A stretch of 64,000 nucleotides of DNA from Lachnospiraceae bacterium NSJ-143 (GTDB taxonomy: Bacteria; Bacillota; Clostridia; Lachnospirales; Anaerotignaceae): assembly GCA_022867625.1 (NCBI GenBank), contig JALIFM010000002.1:124001-188000 (forward strand), read 5' to 3'. A program made the translations under genes and the position numbers. A model generated the notes under the pieces. That model did no database searches. It saw nothing but the letters and a program-made list of their open reading frames with translations, and was not told the origin of the DNA. Below are positions 27,146 to 35,857 of the stretch, one piece after another. Every line of letters begins with the position of its first letter. Position 1 is the stretch's first letter.

Positions 27146-28835
27146 CTAAGATACCTCCCATTGATGCTGAGCACGCTTGTGCCGCATAGCGCGCAAGATA
27201 GCCTTTTTGTACTTTTGGTTCATATTTCCACTGTAATTTTCTTTCTGCAAGCTCTTCATCGCTTACATGGAGTGTCAGCTCCTTCTTGTAAACATCTATT
27301 GTTATTTTATCACCGTCACGTATAAGGGCAATTGGTCCGCATTCCGCCGCCTCAGGTGATATATGTCCTACAAAACAGCCGTTGTTTGTGCCCGAAAAAC
27401 GCCCGTCCGTTATTAGGGCTGTACTGAGAGCAAGACCCTGACCATTCATAAGCTTCATAGGTCTGTACATTTCTCTCATTCCAGGGCCTCCCTTAGGTCC
27501 TTCATATCTGATTACAACAACATGCCCCGGCTTGATTTTAAGCTGTTCAAGAGCCTGTGAGCATTCCTCTTCACTGTCAAAGCATATCGCCTCACCTGTA
27601 AAGCAGCGCACATCTTCTGCAATAGCGGCAGGTTTTGCTACGCCTGTTTCAGGAGCAAGGTTACCGCGCATAATTGCGACTCCTCCCAATGTGCTGAAAG
27701 GACTGTCAAAATGCCTGATAACGTTTTCGTCACATGGTCCATACATATAATTGCTGTTTTCTATATTTTCCTCAAGTGTATTTCCTGTGACTGTCATTAC
27801 ATCTGTATTAATATGTTCCCTGAGATATTCCATAACTCTTGGCACGCCGCCGGATTTGTAAAAATCTTCCATATCATAGTCGTTTGAGGCAGGATTTATT
27901 CTGGCCATATGCGGTATAATACCGCTTATCCTGTCAAACTCTTTCATAGTCCATTCAGGTTCAATTCCAGCTTCATATCCTATAGCCGTCATATGAATCA
28001 CTGCGTTTGTTGAACCGCCTGACGCCATAATATAAGATATTGCGTTTTGAATGGATTTTTTATTAACAATATCACTGGGGCGTATGTTTTTTGTGACAAG
28101 CTCCATTATCTTTTCGCCTGATTTTTTAGCTGAACGGAGGCGTTCGTTATAAACGGCGGGAATTGCGCCGCCTCCGGGAAGTACAAGCCCAAGAGCCTCA
28201 GCGGTACAGCTCATTGTATTGGCGGTTCCGTAAAAATTACAGGAACCGCATGTAGGCTGTGTTATTTTTTGCAGGTTCAGGACTTCACGCCAGTCAGCAA
28301 GACCTTTTTGATATTTTCCGTATGTTTCTGCAACTGTAGTGCTGTCAGCCTTGCTCTTTTCACCATATGCCGGACCGCTGAGCATAGGGCCTCCGGGAAC
28401 CATAATTGCAGGTATGTTAGCCCTGATACAGCCCATAAGCATACCAGGCACAATTTTATCACATGAACAAAGCAGTACAATTCCGTCTAAGTGATGAGCT
28501 TTCGCCATAATTTCGATACTGTCTGCTATAACTTCTCTTGAGGGAAGTATGTAATGTCCTCCAACAGTGCCGTTTCCAACACTGTCGCAACAGCCTATAA
28601 CGCCGAATTCGACTGCATTTCCTCCGGCAAGGTGAACACCCTTTTTTACGAACTCCGCTACTTGTCTGAGATGAAAATGTCCGGGTACAATGTCACTGAA
28701 AGCATTTGCAATACCTATTGTGTAACGTTCCAAATCATCATCGTCAAAGCCTACAGCTTTGTAAACCCTGCATGGGTGAAGCTGATTTTTGCATTCAGTT
28801 TTGCCTGTGTCGGATTTGTTTAAACAGTTACTCAT
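27129..28835 (-). CDS. IlvD/Edd family dehydratase
   Basis: A 568-residue iron-sulfur dehydratase. It has VIGCCDSVGNGTVGGHYILP, SREVIADSIE, SCDKIVPGMLMGC, TCGSCNFYGTANTMSC and a C-terminal GGPGMREMY and SGTNNGCFVGHISPEA. The Cys of these motifs bind the cluster. IlvD makes branched-chain 2-oxo acids, while sister enzymes dehydrate gluconate, xylonate or related sugar acids. With panE-like and LarA-like partners and no ilv genes, a catabolic sugar- or hydroxy-acid dehydratase seems likelier than valine synthesis. The ATG at 28835 is set by AAGGAGGGG just upstream; longer frames to 28859 lack a site. Confidence 0.9.
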   Translation of the reverse strand: MSNCLNKSDTGKTECKNQLHPCRVYKAVGFDDDDLERYTIGIANAFSDIVPGHFHLRQVAEFVKKGVHLAGGNAVEFGVIGCCDSVGNGTVGGHYILPSREVIADSIEIMAKAHHLDGIVLLCSCDKIVPGMLMGCIRANIPAIMVPGGPMLSGPAYGEKSKADSTTVAETYGKYQKGLADWREVLNLQKITQPTCGSCNFYGTANTMSCTAEALGLVLPGGGAIPAVYNERLRSAKKSGEKIMELVTKNIRPSDIVNKKSIQNAISYIMASGGSTNAVIHMTAIGYEAGIEPEWTMKEFDRISGIIPHMARINPASNDYDMEDFYKSGGVPRVMEYLREHINTDVMTVTGNTLEENIENSNYMYGPCDENVIRHFDSPFSTLGGVAIMRGNLAPETGVAKPAAIAEDVRCFTGEAICFDSEEECSQALEQLKIKPGHVVVIRYEGPKGGPGMREMYRPMKLMNGQGLALSTALITDGRFSGTNNGCFVGHISPEAAECGPIALIRDGDKITIDVYKKELTLHVSDEELAERKLQWKYEPKVQKGYLARYAAQACSASMGGILDGKKH

Positions 28836-28859
28836 ACAACCCCTCCTTAAAAATAACAC

Positions 28860-29215
28860 ATAAACCCTATATATTTAAAGCATATAATTGATATCTACCA
28901 TATAAACACAAAAACTGTAGTTTGCATACTACCGTTTTGTTGATAGAAAGCCATAGCTAATTGTTATGAATATGAAACGAGGCCTGATATTATTAAAACA
29001 GTTTTTATGGTGCCGACTTCAAATGCTGTTTAATTAACTCATTAAAGCTTTAATGGGAGTCACTATAAGTCTATTTATAAAAATTAACATATTGTAAACA
29101 TATACAAATTTTAATCTGCCGCAGTTGTATAAGAAGAAATATTTTGGTATAATAACACGGATATATTTGTTATTTACCGAATTAAAATATAAAGACAGGA
29201 AAACGGGGTTTTAAA
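28860..29215. other. Divergent intergenic region between the ilvD-like operon and LCP gene
   Basis: No gene. It contains a perfect 16-bp palindrome CATTAAAGCTTTAATG (29040-29055), nested in a longer pairing of TATGGTG (~29008) with CACTATA (~29060), and a split repeat GTAGT-N6-ACTAC (28917-28932). These could be regulator sites for the minus-strand operon. Confidence 0.4.
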
Positions 29216-30544
29216 ATGGGAAAAAGAAAGAAAAGAGTTCGGAGAAAAAGTTTTGTGGGCCAGTTTATAAAAATAGTTTTTTCTATGGTACTGATATTTG
29301 TGGTATTTGCTGGAGCAAGTATATTTGCTTATACAAAAATGGCTAAGAATAATCCTGACAATGAAAATTCTGAAAGTGTACAGGGAAGCAAGATATCGCT
29401 TTTGGATTCCCTTTCGGGCAAAAACATTAAGCTTAATGTAGCAGTAATGGGTGTTGATAAAGATGAAACAAGGACTGATGTTCTGTTTGTAGTGCACTTT
29501 GACAGCAAAACAGGCAAGCTTTCGGTAATGTCAGTGCCCAGGGATACCAGAGTAAAAATTACAAATGAGATGTATGATTATCTGTCGGAAAACAATAAAT
29601 ATATACCAAGCGGCAGAACATGTAAAATAAATGAGGTTCATGCCTATGCCGGAAAGGAAAAGGCCAGTTATTTTACGGTGCTTCAGCTTGAGGAGCTTTT
29701 GGGCATACATATTGACAACTATGTAAAAGTAACAATCAGCGGTTTCAGGGATATAGTTGATGCTGTAGGCGGAGTTGATATTGATGTGCCTCAGGACATG
29801 TACTGGGATATGAGTGATACAGGCGACCCTGTTATTAACCTTAAAAAGGGAATGCAGCACCTTGATGGGGAGAAGGCGGAACAGCTTGTCAGGTTCAGAC
29901 GGTATCCTCAGGGAGATGTGGCAAGGGTTGAGGTTCAGCAGCTTTTCCTTAAAGAATTAGCAAAAAAAGTACTCAGCACAGAGTCTATATTAAAAAATCT
30001 CCCAGCGCTTATAAAGACATTTTACAATGATGTGGAGACAGACTTTACACTTACTGACTGCATGAAGTATGTAAATTACGTAGAGGATATAAGCATGGAT
30101 AACATCACCATGGAGACAGCCCCTGGTGTAGGTCAGTATGTTGGCAATGTCTCGTATTATATCTTGGACGATGATGAGATGAGGGGAGCCGTAAGACGTT
30201 TGTTCTACAGCGATGACGTGCCGGACAAGGACGGACATATATCATCTAAGGGCAAGAATATAGAAGTATCAAACGGAAGCAATAAAAACGGCTTTGCAGC
30301 TGAAAACCAGGAGCTTCTGGAAGCCAAGGGGTATACCGTTTCAAGCATATCAACCTACAAGGGTGAACAGGTGTCTAATACAAGGATTATTGTTTATAAA
30401 GATGGATTGGGATACGATATAAAAGAGGATTTGTATCCAGATGCTGAAATAATAGTGGATTCTGAGCAGCTGTCGGGAGATACCGATATTATGGTGATAC
30501 TTGGAACCGGAGAAAGTGAAGATTCACAGGACAATTTAAATTAA
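29216..30544 (+). CDS. LytR-CpsA-Psr family protein with LytR_C tail
   Basis: LCP enzymes transfer teichoic or other phosphate-linked glycopolymers to peptidoglycan. The 442-residue protein has a basic N-terminus (GKRKKRVRRKS), one membrane span (~20-42) and an extracellular LCP domain with NVAVMGVDKDETRTDVL, SVMSVPRDTRV (polyprenyl-phosphate contact Arg), KINEVHAYAG, and LVRFRRYPQGDVARVEVQQ. Residues ~345-435 form a LytR_C domain (IEVSNGSNKNGFAAE). It stands alone between the divergent operon and a terminator. The start has only a weak ribosome site. Confidence 0.93.
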   Translation: MGKRKKRVRRKSFVGQFIKIVFSMVLIFVVFAGASIFAYTKMAKNNPDNENSESVQGSKISLLDSLSGKNIKLNVAVMGVDKDETRTDVLFVVHFDSKTGKLSVMSVPRDTRVKITNEMYDYLSENNKYIPSGRTCKINEVHAYAGKEKASYFTVLQLEELLGIHIDNYVKVTISGFRDIVDAVGGVDIDVPQDMYWDMSDTGDPVINLKKGMQHLDGEKAEQLVRFRRYPQGDVARVEVQQLFLKELAKKVLSTESILKNLPALIKTFYNDVETDFTLTDCMKYVNYVEDISMDNITMETAPGVGQYVGNVSYYILDDDEMRGAVRRLFYSDDVPDKDGHISSKGKNIEVSNGSNKNGFAAENQELLEAKGYTVSSISTYKGEQVSNTRIIVYKDGLGYDIKEDLYPDAEIIVDSEQLSGDTDIMVILGTGESEDSQDNLN

Positions 30545-30592
30545 GGCAAATATATACCGGCAGCTTGTCTGCCGGTATATGTATTTTGCCGA
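30545..30592 (+). terminator. Terminator after LCP gene
   Basis: ATATACCGGCAG (30552-30563) and CTGCCGGTATAT (30569-30580) form a perfect 12-bp stem with loop CTTGT, extended by GGCAAA..TTTTGCC. The T tract is within the extension. Confidence 0.75.
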
Positions 30593-30756
30593 GCCGGGTT
30601 TTCTGTTCTGGTTTTAGCACTTAAACAGTAAAATTATGACAATTTTTAAGAATTTTTACATTGTGCCAGTTTTATTGCAATAACTTTTGTTAAATAGTAT
30701 AATATAATAAATATTTTAGAAGTGTTTGTATCTTTTTTTAACCGGGAGATTTTAAT

Positions 30757-31164
30757 ATGGAAGAAACTTTGATTGTTGTAATGCTTAAAGATAAAGAGAC
30801 AGGATTTTTGGACAGAGAAATAGGTACATATAAAATTGAGGAAAACGAAAGCCTTATTCTCAACACATATGCCCTTGATGAGGGAGACGGATGCTTTGTA
30901 TACATGAAAATAACATGTGACAGGGATGTTGAAGATTGGGAGTTTGACGCTGTTTATGATTATTATGATGCTGAAGCTATATTGGAAGAGGTTGAGCTTA
31001 TAGAGGAGGAGGACGAGTGCTTTAATCCTACATGGAACATTAAATTCAGTTTTATTGATGATATAAGCATTATGGAAAGCAAAATAAAAAGAATATTAAG
31101 TATCCATAAGAAAGAACTTGAGTCGGTATATGAAACTATTTCAGACAAAAGGGATGAATACTAA
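30757..31164 (+). CDS. Uncharacterised acidic protein (DUF6762-like)
   Basis: A 135-residue acidic cytosolic protein. It begins ETLIVVMLKDKETGFLDREIGTY and has DRDVEDWEFDAVYDYYD and ECFNPTWNIKF, patterns I associate with a clostridial DUF6762-type family. No function is known. GGGAG precedes the ATG. The next gene starts directly after its stop, so the two form an operon. Confidence 0.7.
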   Translation: MEETLIVVMLKDKETGFLDREIGTYKIEENESLILNTYALDEGDGCFVYMKITCDRDVEDWEFDAVYDYYDAEAILEEVELIEEEDECFNPTWNIKFSFIDDISIMESKIKRILSIHKKELESVYETISDKRDEY

Positions 31165-32547
31165 TTGAGGAAATTATTTTGTAGATATTATAGAATTATG
31201 GCTGTAGTGATATCCGCCGTAGTTTTTCTTGCCGCCTGTGCTGTTAATAATCCTCTAAAGGATGACAGCCTGCAATCTGGTTCATCGGCCAAGTCTGACG
31301 AAAACGGGATTACAGATAAACCGGCCAATGAAGATATTAATAATAAGCCGGATTCAAATACGGAAGTCAATACAGACGACAATAATAACATTGCAGGTTC
31401 GCAGTCGGGCGAGTCAGCAGGCAGTGAAAACGGACATAACTCAAACCAGAATACAGGTAAAGATTTGAGTGATAAAGGTGTCACCCATTCTAACGGGAAT
31501 GGCAAAATTGATGAAGCGCCAAAAAAGCATATCACTGCCGGAAGCAACGAGGTTGACGTACTTACAAACAGGGACTCCGCACTTGAGCAGCAGTGGGAAA
31601 TTGTAGACAATGTGGCGAAGGCTGGGCAGTCGTATTATAACGATTATTTTTCAAAAACAAGGATTATAACTAAAAACGGTTATCTGTATAATATGGCATC
31701 GGGTGATATTATAGATACATATTACCTTGTAGAAAACGGGTACCTCTCATCAAAATACGTTAACAGCCAATGTGAGCTTTTACTGCTTTTAAGTGAAGAT
31801 GTGAAAAAGTTTAATGGTGTAAAACTGGGAGGGGCGCAGCGGGGGCTTACTGTATTTGCGGTTCTTAAAAATCCTGATGACAGTACTTACCTTTTAGCTC
31901 CGTCATCAGGCAGCGGTGGTGTTATAACTCAGGCTCAGTATAATGAGATTTTAAGCAAATACAATCAGAAGCACGGAAGCGTTTCAAGGCTTTACTCCGA
32001 TTCAGGCGAATACAACAGAATAGTGAATTTTATCAATATGTATGAGGGAAAATACGACTCTTATTATGTAAGGAATATAACTGTTGACAGCAAGTATGCC
32101 ATGGTTATACTTTCGCCTCAGAGTGATATTGGTGCTGTTAAGCAGTATATACTTAAAAAATCAAATGGAATCTGGGAAGTAGTGTACGATGGGCTCGAAA
32201 AGGAGCCGAGACTTGCCATGGCGATAAATAAAAGCATACCAGATTTTAACCTGTCTATTATACCGGATTATTCAGTATATGACTACAGAAACAGCATAAA
32301 TAAATATAAAAATGATGTACTTATTTTAATGTCGCAGATGGGTATAATCAGCGGCTCGGCTGACGTTGAGTTTGCGGGCAGTGCCGGTAATTACTGCTAT
32401 GTTGTTTTAAAAAACCAAATGAAATATTTGGCTTTAAATGAAAATGAAAGATGGACTTTCACAAATGTTTCAAGCAACTATGAGGCTGAAAAAATAATGT
32501 TGGAGTCAAGCGTATCGGCTCCGCTATTTATAATATGGGATAGGTAA
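31165..32547 (+). CDS. Predicted lipoprotein with long low-complexity linker
   Basis: A 460-residue lipoprotein. The TTG start touches the preceding stop codon. The signal peptide ends in the lipobox VVFLAAC. Residues ~30-125 are Ser/Asn/Asp-rich and disordered, then a folded domain of ~320 residues follows (NGYLYNMASGDIIDTYYLVE, YDSYYVRNITVDSKYAMVI, SIIPDYSVYDYR). I do not recognise this domain. It lies between a DUF6762-like gene and a DNA glycosylase with short gaps. Probable surface protein with unknown ligand. Confidence 0.7.
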   Translation: MRKLFCRYYRIMAVVISAVVFLAACAVNNPLKDDSLQSGSSAKSDENGITDKPANEDINNKPDSNTEVNTDDNNNIAGSQSGESAGSENGHNSNQNTGKDLSDKGVTHSNGNGKIDEAPKKHITAGSNEVDVLTNRDSALEQQWEIVDNVAKAGQSYYNDYFSKTRIITKNGYLYNMASGDIIDTYYLVENGYLSSKYVNSQCELLLLLSEDVKKFNGVKLGGAQRGLTVFAVLKNPDDSTYLLAPSSGSGGVITQAQYNEILSKYNQKHGSVSRLYSDSGEYNRIVNFINMYEGKYDSYYVRNITVDSKYAMVILSPQSDIGAVKQYILKKSNGIWEVVYDGLEKEPRLAMAINKSIPDFNLSIIPDYSVYDYRNSINKYKNDVLILMSQMGIISGSADVEFAGSAGNYCYVVLKNQMKYLALNENERWTFTNVSSNYEAEKIMLESSVSAPLFIIWDR

Positions 32548-32557
32548 GGTGTAAAAA

Positions 32558-33469
32558 TTGAAGTATAATTTGTGTGGAAACAATGTAGTTTTAAGCGATT
32601 ATGACAGCTTTGTTATATCTCAGACACTTGAGTGCGGACAGTGCTTCAGGTTTGAGAAAATAAAGGATGAGGATTATGCTGTCATTGCCAGAGGAAAGCT
32701 TCTTCATATATTTGCTGACAATGGCAGTATAGTATTTGAAAATACAACAGAAGATGACTTTAAAGGAATCTGGTTAAGATATTTCGATTTTGAAAGAGAT
32801 TATAAATCAATAAAAGAAACACTCTCATCCAGTGACAATACTCTCAGTGATGCGGTAAAATACGCTCCGGGAATAAGGATTTTGAATCAGGACTTTTTTG
32901 AATGTCTGATATCATTTATTATCTCGCAGAACAACAGGATACCTATGATTAAGAAGGTAGTGTCAAACATAAGCCAAAAATACGGCAAATTTATTGGAAA
33001 TCTTAATGGTGTGGACTACTACTCGTTTCCAGAACCGGAGGCTCTAAGTACAGCTGCTGAGGCGGAGCTTATGGAGTGCAAGACAGGTTTTAGAGCGAAA
33101 TACATAATTGACGCTGTTGAAAAGGTAATATCAGGAGATATAAATCCTGAAAAATTCAGCAGTATGTCAACAGATGAGGTACGCAGCGAGCTTATGAAAA
33201 TTAAAGGTGTCGGGCCGAAGGTTGCTGACTGTGTAATGCTTTTTTCTCTTGGCCGAAGTGATGCTTTCCCTACTGATGTATGGGTTAAACGGGTTATGAG
33301 CTATTTTTATTTTAATGGGGAAGACACGCCTGTTAAGGTCATACATAAATCCGCATACGATAAATTTGGAATCTACGCTGGCTTTGCACAGCAGTATTTA
33401 TTTAATTATGCCAGAGAGTTTAAAATTGGGGCATCAGACAAGAAAAAAAGCAAAGTGGGAACAGAATAA
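32558..33469 (+). CDS. 8-oxoguanine DNA glycosylase/AP lyase, Ogg1 type
   Basis: Removes 8-oxoguanine from DNA and nicks the abasic site. The 303-residue protein has an N-terminal Ogg domain (LECGQCFRFEK), an HhH-GPD core with IKGVGPKVADC holding the catalytic Lys221, and FPTDVW holding Asp240. These match Lys249 and Asp268 of the human enzyme. The TTG start is supported by AAGGTG (32546-32551), 6 nt upstream. Its stop overlaps the next ATG by one base. Gram-positive anaerobes often use Ogg-type enzymes in place of MutM. Confidence 0.93.
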   Translation: MKYNLCGNNVVLSDYDSFVISQTLECGQCFRFEKIKDEDYAVIARGKLLHIFADNGSIVFENTTEDDFKGIWLRYFDFERDYKSIKETLSSSDNTLSDAVKYAPGIRILNQDFFECLISFIISQNNRIPMIKKVVSNISQKYGKFIGNLNGVDYYSFPEPEALSTAAEAELMECKTGFRAKYIIDAVEKVISGDINPEKFSSMSTDEVRSELMKIKGVGPKVADCVMLFSLGRSDAFPTDVWVKRVMSYFYFNGEDTPVKVIHKSAYDKFGIYAGFAQQYLFNYAREFKIGASDKKKSKVGTE

Positions 33470-34197
33470 TGATTGGTACTATAGTTAATTGCTTGGCAAT
33501 AGTTTTTGGTTCATTTATAGGCCTTTTTATAAGAGGTGGAATGAAGCCAAGATACAGGGATATACTTATGAGCGTACTTGGGCTTTCGGTGGTATTTATA
33601 GGGATATCAACAGCTCTGGGCGGAATGCTTAAAGATGAGGCAAAGCCGGTACTGTATATAGTGAGCCTTGTGATAGGCTCACTTATAGGCGAAACGCTCA
33701 AAATTGAGGAAAGGCTTGAGGATTTTGGCAGTCTTATAGAATCGGCTACAAAGTCAAAAGGCGGTGACATATCACAGGGGTTTGTTACTGCAAGCCTTAC
33801 ATTCTGTGTGGGGACAATGGCTGTTATAGGTTCAATAGAGAGCGGTGTTCTTGGTGTACATACTACGTTGTTTACAAAAGCTGTTATCGACGGTGTAATG
33901 GCTCTTGTTTTTGCGTCATCTCTTGGAATAGGTGTTATGCTGTCTGCAGCTGCGGTGCTTGTATATCAGGGAACGCTTACGGTGTTTGCCTCAATGATTC
34001 AGCCTTATCTTACAAATGAAATGCTTATAGAGATTTCGATTGTTGGTGGTATAATGATTACAGCTATAGGCGTTAATACCCTTGATATTAAAAAGTTTAA
34101 AGTTGGAAACATGCTTCCGGCCATAGCGGTGCCGGTTATTTATTACCTTCCGCCGGTGACAGATTTTATGAAGTATATATATTCTTTAATTAACTGA
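33469..34197 (+). CDS. DUF554 family membrane protein
   Basis: A 242-residue protein with about six or seven hydrophobic spans. It has GTIVNCLAIVFGSFIGLFI at the start and GFVTASLTFCVGTMAVIGSIESG, typical of DUF554. Function is unknown. It overlaps the Ogg gene by one base, so it is translationally coupled. Confidence 0.9.
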   Translation: MIGTIVNCLAIVFGSFIGLFIRGGMKPRYRDILMSVLGLSVVFIGISTALGGMLKDEAKPVLYIVSLVIGSLIGETLKIEERLEDFGSLIESATKSKGGDISQGFVTASLTFCVGTMAVIGSIESGVLGVHTTLFTKAVIDGVMALVFASSLGIGVMLSAAAVLVYQGTLTVFASMIQPYLTNEMLIEISIVGGIMITAIGVNTLDIKKFKVGNMLPAIAVPVIYYLPPVTDFMKYIYSLIN

Positions 34198-34213
34198 ATC
34201 GGAGATGTTTAAA

Positions 34214-34687
34214 GTGACAAAAACGAATGCGTGCCGCATGCTGGATTCTGAAGGCATAAAATACAGGACCGCTGAGTATGAATATGATGAAAATGACCTT
34301 TCAGGGGTAAAGGCAGCCAAGAGCCTTAATATGCCTGAGGAGCAGCTTTTTAAAACCTTGGTTACAAAAGGGGATAAAACCGGCTGTGTTGTTTTTTGTA
34401 TCCCTGTAGCCGAGGAGCTGGATTTGAAAAAAGCTGCGGCAGTTTCCAGAAACAAGAAAATTGAGCTTATACATGTAAAGGAACTGCTGCCACTTACTGG
34501 ATATATAAGGGGCGGCTGTTCTCCTATTGGCATGAAAAGGAAGTTTCCTACTTATATCGATGAGACAGCGCAGCTTTTTGATGAGATTGGTGTAAGCGCC
34601 GGCGTGAGGGGCTGCCAGATTTTAATTGGGCCTGAAGATTTGGTAAAATTTACAGGTGCGGTATTTGAAGATTTGGTTATGGGTTAA
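34214..34687 (+). CDS. ybaK: YbaK/EbsC-type Cys-tRNA(Pro) deacylase
   Basis: A 157-residue trans-editing enzyme that clears Cys from tRNA-Pro. The fold is visible from TNACRMLDSEGIKY, EQLFKTLVTKGDK (catalytic Lys region), CIPVAEELDLKKAA and GGCSPIGMKRKFPTYID. I use the GTG at 34214 because the GGAG at 34201-34204 is 9 nt away; an ATG at 34205 abuts it. It is spaced 17 bases after DUF554. Confidence 0.93.
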   Translation: MTKTNACRMLDSEGIKYRTAEYEYDENDLSGVKAAKSLNMPEEQLFKTLVTKGDKTGCVVFCIPVAEELDLKKAAAVSRNKKIELIHVKELLPLTGYIRGGCSPIGMKRKFPTYIDETAQLFDEIGVSAGVRGCQILIGPEDLVKFTGAVFEDLVMG

Positions 34688-34699
34688 GGGGGATTAGTT

Positions 34700-35332
34700 T
34701 TGGAAAAAGAAGATTTAAGCTGTATTGACTGCTATAAGGTGACATGTGACAGTCAGGATTTTCCATATCCTGATTTTTGCCAGACTGTTAAATATGATGG
34801 GATTGTTGAGGAGGCTGTTAAGCTGCTTAAGGACGATGCCGAAAACAGCAGGCTTGCTATGGCAGCAGCGCAGGTTGAGGGAAACTTTTACTGTAAACTT
34901 ACACGTGTTGAAGAAACAGTAAAATTCGCTGAAAAGATTGGGGCAAAAAAATTAGGTATAGCCACATGTGCGGGGACAATAAGGGAAGCAAGAATATTTG
35001 CGAAAATTCTGCGAAAAAATGGTTTTGAAGTAATTGGAGAGGCGTGTAAGGTGGGCAACAGGGATAAAACAGAAATAGGCATTGATGACAAGGATAAGAT
35101 TCACCCTGACTGTTATGAGCCTATGTGCAATCCTATTTTGCAGGCTAAGATATTAAATGAGGAAAAAACAGACTTGAATGTTATGATGGGGCTGTGTGTT
35201 GGCCATGATGCCCTGTTTATAAAATATAGTGATGCACCTGTAACTGTACTGTTTACAAAAGACAGAGTTATGGGACATAACGCAGTTATGCCGCTTTATC
35301 TTACAGAAAGCTATTATAGAAAACTGCTGTAG
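34700..35332 (+). CDS. DUF1847 family cysteine-rich protein
   Basis: A 210-residue protein with conserved Cys: CIDCYKVTC near the start, GIATCAGTIREA, GEACKVGNRD, PDCYEPMCNP and GLCVGHDALF. Repeated Cys-rich sites suggest metal binding or radical chemistry, but none has been shown. It is the last gene of the Ogg-DUF554-YbaK run. TTG start after AAGGGGGA. Confidence 0.85.
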   Translation: MEKEDLSCIDCYKVTCDSQDFPYPDFCQTVKYDGIVEEAVKLLKDDAENSRLAMAAAQVEGNFYCKLTRVEETVKFAEKIGAKKLGIATCAGTIREARIFAKILRKNGFEVIGEACKVGNRDKTEIGIDDKDKIHPDCYEPMCNPILQAKILNEEKTDLNVMMGLCVGHDALFIKYSDAPVTVLFTKDRVMGHNAVMPLYLTESYYRKLL

Positions 35333-35341
35333 TTTATTCTG

Positions 35342-35375
35342 CGGTATCCTGAATTTAAAGGATACCGTATTTTTG
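35342..35375 (+). terminator. Terminator after DUF1847 gene
   Basis: CGGTATCCT (35342-35350) and AGGATACCG (35359-35367) form a perfect 9-bp stem followed by TATTTTT. Confidence 0.8.
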
Positions 35376-35562
35376 TGCCAAGGCAGACATTGATTATTGT
35401 GACAAATGCCTTAAGCTTGTAACCACGGTTATTGTGCAAAAAAGCAGTGTTCAGAAATGTATAGAGGGCTGTCTAAACTTTACGGGAATGTTTGGAAAAA
35501 CTGTTCGGCCTGCTGAGTTAACAGTAAAGACCATTGATGAATACGGAAATGAAATTTAACTG
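35366..35562 (+). pseudogene. Possible gene remnant, unrecognised
   Basis: A frame without an initiator reads through Cys-rich ADIDYCDKCLKL and VQKCIEGC, then NFTGMFGKTVRPAELTVKT and IDEYGNEI before a stop. No ATG or ribosome site fits, so a truncated or decayed gene is likely. It does not match a family I know. Confidence 0.3.
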
Positions 35563-35573
35563 GAGAAAGGGAA

Positions 35574-35657
35574 ATGGCAAAATCTTGTTGCCATGAGATA
35601 GACCATATTGACGGCAAGGTTTTTACAGATATGGTCACAGAATATCTGTATATATAA
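35574..35657 (+). CDS. Possible 27-residue small protein
   Basis: ATG 35574 follows CTGGAGAAAGGG, so a ribosome site is present. The product has two adjacent Cys and a C-terminal VFTDMVTEYLYI. A terminator follows at 35663. It could be the tail of the remnant upstream instead. Very low certainty. Confidence 0.25.
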   Translation: MAKSCCHEIDHIDGKVFTDMVTEYLYI

Positions 35658-35662
35658 ATAAA

Positions 35663-35741
35663 AGTGTGCCGTTTAAGGCACACCTGTTTTGTTTAATTCA
35701 GCAGGGCCGCGGGTTCTGCCCGAACCCTGCTGAATTTTTAT
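35663..35741 (+). terminator. Two tandem hairpins, terminator
   Basis: GTGTGCC (35664-35670) and GGCACAC (35677-35683) form the first, followed by TGTTTTG. AATTCAGCAGGG (from 35695) with CCCTGCTGAATT (to about 35736) forms the second, followed by TTTTTAT. Confidence 0.65.
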
Positions 35742-35857
35742 ACGGCCTATAAGATTAAGTTGGAAGAAGTTATTGACATAAGGTAACAGCTGATAATATT
35801 ATTTATATTGTGTTTTGGTTGGGTTAGCGTTTATGAGTTTAAAAAATTTCAACAGCA

